In this document: piece after piece, positions 15,501 through 17,370 of the stretch | Position numbering within the stretch: the stretch's first letter is position 1 | How the letters are laid out: every line of letters begins with the position of its first letter | Assembly (NCBI GenBank): GCA_016302725.1 | Contig: JAEDNB010000022.1 | Location: 1 to 17,370 of the forward strand | DNA: 17,370 bases | Direction of reading: 5' to 3' | Source of the DNA: Lentisphaeria bacterium | GTDB taxonomy: Bacteria > Verrucomicrobiota > Lentisphaeria > Oligosphaerales > Oligosphaeraceae | Program-made: the position numbers and the translations under genes | Notes under the pieces: generated by a model | What the model saw: the letters and a program-made list of their open reading frames with translations, nothing else | Told to the model about the DNA's origin: nothing | Database searches by the model: none

Positions 15501-15652
15501 TCTCCACGGACATCGGAAGTGAAATGCGGGCCGGAATCGGCGCCGCCTCCACCGGCGGCGTGGCGGTGGCCGGAATCCTCACCATCTTCGTCCTCCCCCT
15601 CATCCACTGCCTCTTCGCAAAGGGAGGTGGACGAAACGCCACCAGGCCATAG
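12569..15652 (+). CDS. RND (HAE1/AcrB-type) efflux pump lacking proton-relay residues
   Basis: The 1027-residue product is full length, with AGGAGG 8 nt before the ATG. TM1 lies near residues 12-28. The first periplasmic porter/docking part runs to about 330, TM2-6 span about 335-490, TM7 is near 530, the second periplasmic part runs about 550-860, and TM8-12 lie about 865-1020. Conserved landmarks include TTTWVGATPEDMEKDVAKHI, PGGMRLQVISDEASSI and SIVVLENV. In TM4 the residues aligning with AcrB D407-D408 are S399-N400 (codons TCC AAC). In TM10 the K940 position is N928, and in TM11 the R971 position is S958. Asn in place of K940 and D408 is seen in a common VDN…VVNN subclass of HAE1 pumps, but the loss of the remaining Asp is not. 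The pump may couple differently or be impaired. It is the third gene of the efflux operon; the substrate is unknown. Confidence 0.95.
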   Translation: MFLADASTKRPVAMSCLLIALVGLGLNSYRKLSLENLPATDIPYVTITTTWVGATPEDMEKDVAKHIEDAVSSLDGLKHIETTCLENVAVITLEFQLGTDVDIAAVDVREKVDGALEDLPDDAERPVIEKIDINAQSVIKLAVTGEATLEEKYDYVDNTLADQFSMLSGVGSVEIIGGNEREVHIELDRSRMAGAGLTTAEVVQVVAANVNSLPSGRVREQGTEVNVKFDAEYPAVEEIAAFEVVSRDGVRRTLGDLGTVRMTTDEVRQRAWFNGEECVILSIVKKGEANTVRLVDACRKKVGELQGSLPGGMRLQVISDEASSIETTVSSTISDIVGGIILCAIILLFFLGDLRTTLIVCISMPLTIVVSFFFMQIAGQSLNTVTLLAVGLSVGILVSNSIVVLENVSTWMEKCADPWEAAAKGTGEMAISVFASAGTNVVVMLPLTMMWSLVGQILKPFALTTLVVNLVSIFISFTLTPILCALLLKPKSQRRQNALTRFMDKWTGAIRLLGEKYTLLLGWCARRRLVCFLATLFTVLLFWGTIKQAGRLGFTMMENSDKGRMLVSLEYPVNFDLQKTCDHVLRLAEEFSRLSDLENYDVTVGKKDSVGHGVTEAVYVAQIDLNFKSKLERTWTIAQRIEEIQKRLSTETNIYYTVAAPSDMGGISTPIEFSVAGKELDVLDEIGRKTRALVREVPGISTLDTTVREGKPQFLITPKRTEMRDVGLDSSTLGTLLRGNLEGIEAALYKSGDRSYDIRVKYAEEPGLDQVGQFMIPGKAGQPVLLTSVAEVTKRAIPVSINRKDKERVVWVSGTLGGTAALQTTQGELFRKIEENNVLPPGYARKVAGDAEYLSDAVADFGEAILLAAFLTYLTISAIMESFTRPFLILLTLPFGLIGIIWGLLLSGWNINILVMLGALMLIGVVVNAAILIVDRFSSLKKEGMASREAMILGAGVSFRAVLMVILASTLGMLPIALSTDIGSEMRAGIGAASTGGVAVAGILTIFVLPLIHCLFAKGGGRNATRP

Positions 15653-15677
15653 TTTGGCTTCCCCCCTCAAATTAGAA

Positions 15678-15723
15678 AAAGAAGGCCATGCGCCTGGCAT
15701 CCCGCCGGCACATGGCCTTCTTT
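15678..15723. terminator. Bidirectional rho-independent terminator
   Basis: A perfect 13-bp stem AAAGAAGGCCATG (15678-15690) / CATGGCCTTCTTT (15711-15723) has a 20-nt apical part that can fold further. It ends in CTTCTTT on the + strand and CTTCTTTTTC on the minus strand, so both strands carry U-rich tails. It lies between the convergent RND and DUF4434-type genes and can serve both. Confidence 0.85.
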
Positions 15724-15726
15724 GTG

Positions 15727-15777
15727 CCCCCGCACAAGGGGGACGACGGAAGGCGCCGGGGAAAACACTCCCGGCGC
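15727..15777 (-). terminator. Two further GC hairpins downstream of the DUF4434-type gene
   Basis: CCCCC-GCACAA-GGGGG (15727-15742) and a perfect 8-bp stem GCGCCGGG/CCCGGCGC (15753-15777, 9-nt loop) lie between the minus-strand stop and the bidirectional terminator. Neither has a U-tract. They may back up termination or protect the 3' end. Confidence 0.4.
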
Positions 15778-15789
15778 ACCCCGGATCGC

Positions 15790-16791
15790 CTATTTGTCGT
15801 AAATCTCGTGGATCAACTCCGGGTCCTTCCCGATGATTTCCAGGTAGCGGGCAAGGAGACGGCGGGCAGACCCCCACTCGGTGTTGGGGCTCATGCAGCT
15901 GAAGAACTCGTAGGTGATGATTCGCTCCACCAGCGGGGAGGCCTCCTGCAATTTCATATACAGGGTGCGGTAGTCCGCCTGCCGGAAGACCGCAGGGGGC
16001 TCCCCATGGCCCGGGAAGGGACGCTGGAAGGTCTCGATGTTGCTCCATAACTCAATGCCGCAGCGGCGGAACAACTCCCCGACCTTGACATACCACTCCG
16101 CCAGCCCGTTGTCCTCCACCACGCCATAGTGGCAGGCAGGGGCCGCAATCTTGTCCTGGGGCGCGCAGTAGTCCAGCAGACCCGCCACCCGCTCGTAGAA
16201 ATACCGCCCGTAGATGTCCACCCACTGGTCCACGGTGTACTGGCTGGACATGTCGCCCAGGAAGCCCCGGAAGGAGGGGGACATGAAGGTCTTCATCTGG
16301 GGGAAGTTGGCCCGCATATACTGCAGCACCTCCGCGCAGATGTCCAGGAAATTGAAGTGCCAGGGAAGGGCCTCCAGGGTGACGTAAAGCCCCTGGAAAC
16401 AGGGATGCCCGGCGTATTTCGCCACCGTGCGGTCGTAGTACCGCTTGTTGTCGTCCACCTCCTTCCGCCAATCCCCCAGGTGGAGGTTGGTAATGCCCTG
16501 GGGGCCTCCCAGGAACAGGCGCATCCCGTATTTGTCCGCCAGGCGGAATACCATGTCCAGGAGGTTCTCGTCCTCGGGCCAGGTGGTGGAACGGGGATCC
16601 TCGGCGGAAAGGCGCACCCCGTTCTGCTCACACTCCGTCCGGATGACGAACAATTGGTCAATCCCAATCGCCTTCATCATCTGAAAGTCCTGCTCCCATT
16701 CCTTCAGGCCGGAGTTCATAATCCCCGTGTCGGAAATGAGCATGTTCACAAAGGTGCCCGTGATGGGCTTCAGGGAAAGGTTCTTCAACAT
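15790..16791 (-). CDS. DUF4434-type TIM-barrel protein (possible glycoside hydrolase)
   Basis: The product has 333 residues. There is no signal peptide, so it is predicted cytoplasmic. The opening PITGTFVNMLIS (residues 9-20) followed by EWEQDFQMMKAIGIDQLFVI (31-50) fits the first barrel strand and helix of the DUF4434 (PF14488) family. Later strands include MRLFLGG (90-96), GLYVTLE (134-140), KTFMSP (167-172), KIAAPACHYG (214-223), LWSNIETF (248-255) and IITYEFFSCMSP (291-302). E140 and E253 sit at strand ends where retaining TIM-barrel glycosidases hold their two glutamates; assigning them a catalytic role is inference. No Shine-Dalgarno sequence precedes the ATG; the leader is a run of eight U then CACAG. 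An operator-like palindrome lies about 207 nt upstream. The gene is not in an operon here and converges with the efflux operon. The polysaccharide or glycan substrate is unknown. Confidence 0.8.
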   Translation of the reverse strand: MLKNLSLKPITGTFVNMLISDTGIMNSGLKEWEQDFQMMKAIGIDQLFVIRTECEQNGVRLSAEDPRSTTWPEDENLLDMVFRLADKYGMRLFLGGPQGITNLHLGDWRKEVDDNKRYYDRTVAKYAGHPCFQGLYVTLEALPWHFNFLDICAEVLQYMRANFPQMKTFMSPSFRGFLGDMSSQYTVDQWVDIYGRYFYERVAGLLDYCAPQDKIAAPACHYGVVEDNGLAEWYVKVGELFRRCGIELWSNIETFQRPFPGHGEPPAVFRQADYRTLYMKLQEASPLVERIITYEFFSCMSPNTEWGSARRLLARYLEIIGKDPELIHEIYDK

Positions 16792-16899
16792 CTGTGAAAA
16801 AAAACGGGATGAAGGGGGAAAATGACGGGAAAATACAGGAAAGACGAGAAATCACTTAACATAGCGACTCCTCCCCACTCCGCAAGGGCACAGGTCGGG

Positions 16900-16960
16900 C
16901 ACGGAGGGGTAACACGGAGGGCACGGTAACGCCCGGAGGGCGCACGGAAGACACGGAGGG
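16900..16960. repeat. Irregular tandem cluster of CACGGAGGG motifs
   Basis: CACGGAGGG occurs exactly at 16900-16908, 16913-16921 and 16952-16960. Variants are CACGGTAA (16923-16930), CCCGGAGGG (16932-16940) and CACGGAAG (16943-16950). Unit spacing is 9-13 nt. It is non-coding, sits between the DUF4434-type start and the operator-like palindrome, and is too irregular for a CRISPR. Confidence 0.6.
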
Positions 16961-16997
16961 CATGGCCATGCCGGGTGGAGGGTGCGTTAAGTCGCTT

Positions 16998-17009
16998 TGG
17001 TCTAGACCA
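16998..17009. promoter_or_regulatory. GntR/HutC-type operator-like palindrome TGGTCTAGACCA
   Basis: A perfect 12-bp palindrome identical to the core of the operator bound by DasR/NagR-type GntR regulators, which respond to amino-sugar phosphates in other bacteria. It lies inside a wider inverted repeat, GAGGGTGCG (16978-16986) / CGCACCCTC (17015-17023). The regulator is not in the window, and the controlled gene could be the DUF4434-type gene (about 207 nt away) or one to the right. Confidence 0.6.
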
Positions 17010-17040
17010 TGTTTCGCACCCTCTCTTGATATGAAAAATT

Positions 17041-17083
17041 TTCCTACGTGAGAGGGGGTGTGAGAGCTGCCTCTTCCTACGTG
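17041..17083 (+). repeat. Direct repeat TTCCTACGTG, 33-nt period
   Basis: Exact 10-mers at 17041-17050 and 17074-17083 are 33 nt apart, about three helical turns, placing both on one DNA face. The spacer contains AGAGG…CCTCT that can pair. It is probably a regulator site. Confidence 0.5.
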
Positions 17084-17140
17084 GATTTTTTCCGAGTTGC
17101 CTTTATTGTGCCTGCGGAATTTTCTATTTTTTGTCGAATA

Positions 17141-17197
17141 TTCACAAATGCATTGTTTTTTATGCATAATACTTCTAACAGAATTGAAAAATTTCAA
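17141..17197 (+). promoter_or_regulatory. Candidate rightward promoter with downstream palindrome
   Basis: TTCACA (17141-17146) and CATAAT (17165-17170) each match 5 of 6 bases of the sigma-70-type hexamers and are 18 nt apart. Transcription would start near 17177. A TTGAAA-AA-TTTCAA inverted repeat (17184-17197) then covers about +7 to +20, a classic operator position. ATGCAT occurs twice (17048 region excluded; 17148-17153 and 17162-17167) within the promoter. Confidence 0.5.
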
Positions 17198-17370
17198 AGG
17201 CACATATGTATTTTCGCGAGAAGGAGACCAGAAACGGGCGTTTTCTGCAGTTGGTGAGGGGGTGCAGAGGAGCTGACGGAAGGTTAGTCAGCAGATCGTC
17301 CTTTCCCTTGGGGGGGCTGGATCCCTTTGGAACGCCGCCATGAGGTTGTGCGCCTGGTGGAAGGTGCGCT

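Larger units (their letters stand above)
16792..17370. promoter_or_regulatory. Long regulatory intergenic region at the right end
   Basis: These 579 nt contain no convincing complete gene. They hold, in order: an A/T-rich leader of the DUF4434-type gene, a cluster of CACGGAGGG repeats (16900-16960), a nested inverted repeat with a GntR/HutC-like core (16978-17023), a direct repeat TTCCTACGTG (17041 and 17074), an AT-rich promoter-like block (17100-17200), and a small inverted repeat GCTGAC/GTCAGC (17272-17292). An ATG at 17340 (MRLCAWWKVR…) is open to the edge and could start a gene, but 10 codons without a good ribosome site are not enough to call one. Confidence 0.65.

Noticed and set aside
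12383..16048. A very long open frame antisense to the RND pump and part of the DUF4434-type gene.
   Set aside because: Its product is rich in G, H, D, E and Q with no domain pattern. It runs over a strongly supported family member and across the bidirectional terminator, and is a product of GC-rich codon use.
16900..16960. CRISPR array
   Set aside because: The units are only 9 nt with irregular spacing of 0-4 nt between them, no unique spacers of CRISPR length, and no cas genes.
17340..17370. Start of a gene at ATG 17340 (MRLCAWWKVR).
   Set aside because: Only ten codons are visible and there is no clear ribosome site; it may be real but cannot be supported from this window.

Overview
The window is GC-rich, about 60% or more in genes, with several AT-richer intergenic stretches. 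It reads as a chromosomal piece of a diderm, probably anaerobic bacterium. The outer-membrane TolC-type protein and lipoproteins of an RND efflux system point to two membranes. The indolepyruvate:ferredoxin oxidoreductase, with its two 4Fe-4S clusters, points to anaerobic amino-acid metabolism. The zinc-ribbon repeat protein, the DUF4434-type protein and the intergenic CACGGAGGG repeats made me think of the PVC group (Lentisphaerota/Victivallales or relatives). That placement is an impression; no marker gene here proves it.

Layout, left to right. (1) 3-1301 (+): a protein cut by the window edge, with at least three zinc-ribbon repeats followed by an SGNH-like domain that has lost its catalytic residues. 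(2) 1552-2904 (+): a MATE-family exporter. (3) 3003-3077 (+): tRNA-Glu(CTC) with an encoded CCA end, followed by a strong terminator. (4) 3148-3957 (+): an inositol-monophosphatase-family enzyme. (5) 3998-5020 (+): a lipoprotein of the NMT1/THI5-like solute-binding type with no permease beside it. (6) 5116-5448 (-): a small, highly charged helical protein. (7) 9320 down to 5566 (-): an operon of iorA, iorB and a two-domain class II aldolase-like protein whose second domain has lost its metal ligands. (8) 9321-9901: a 581-nt divergent regulatory region. (9) 9902-15652 (+): a complete tripartite efflux operon (outer-membrane factor, membrane fusion lipoprotein, RND pump). It ends in a bidirectional terminator shared with (10) 15790-16791 (-): a DUF4434-type TIM-barrel protein. 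(11) 16792-17370: a regulatory region with short repeats, a GntR/HutC-type palindrome and a candidate rightward promoter.

How the genes relate. The IorA-IorB pair should oxidise aryl pyruvates to aryl-acyl-CoA, and the aldolase-like protein is co-directional behind it. The efflux genes form one tight transcription unit. The remaining genes look like separate units.

The strongest unusual signal is the RND pump. The residues aligning with the AcrB proton relay (D407, D408, K940, R971) are Ser, Asn, Asn and Ser, so its energy coupling is not obvious. No CRISPR array, insertion sequence, integrase or obvious defence system was seen. I did not find a clearly new multigene system; the best candidates are family variants and unexplained regulatory DNA.
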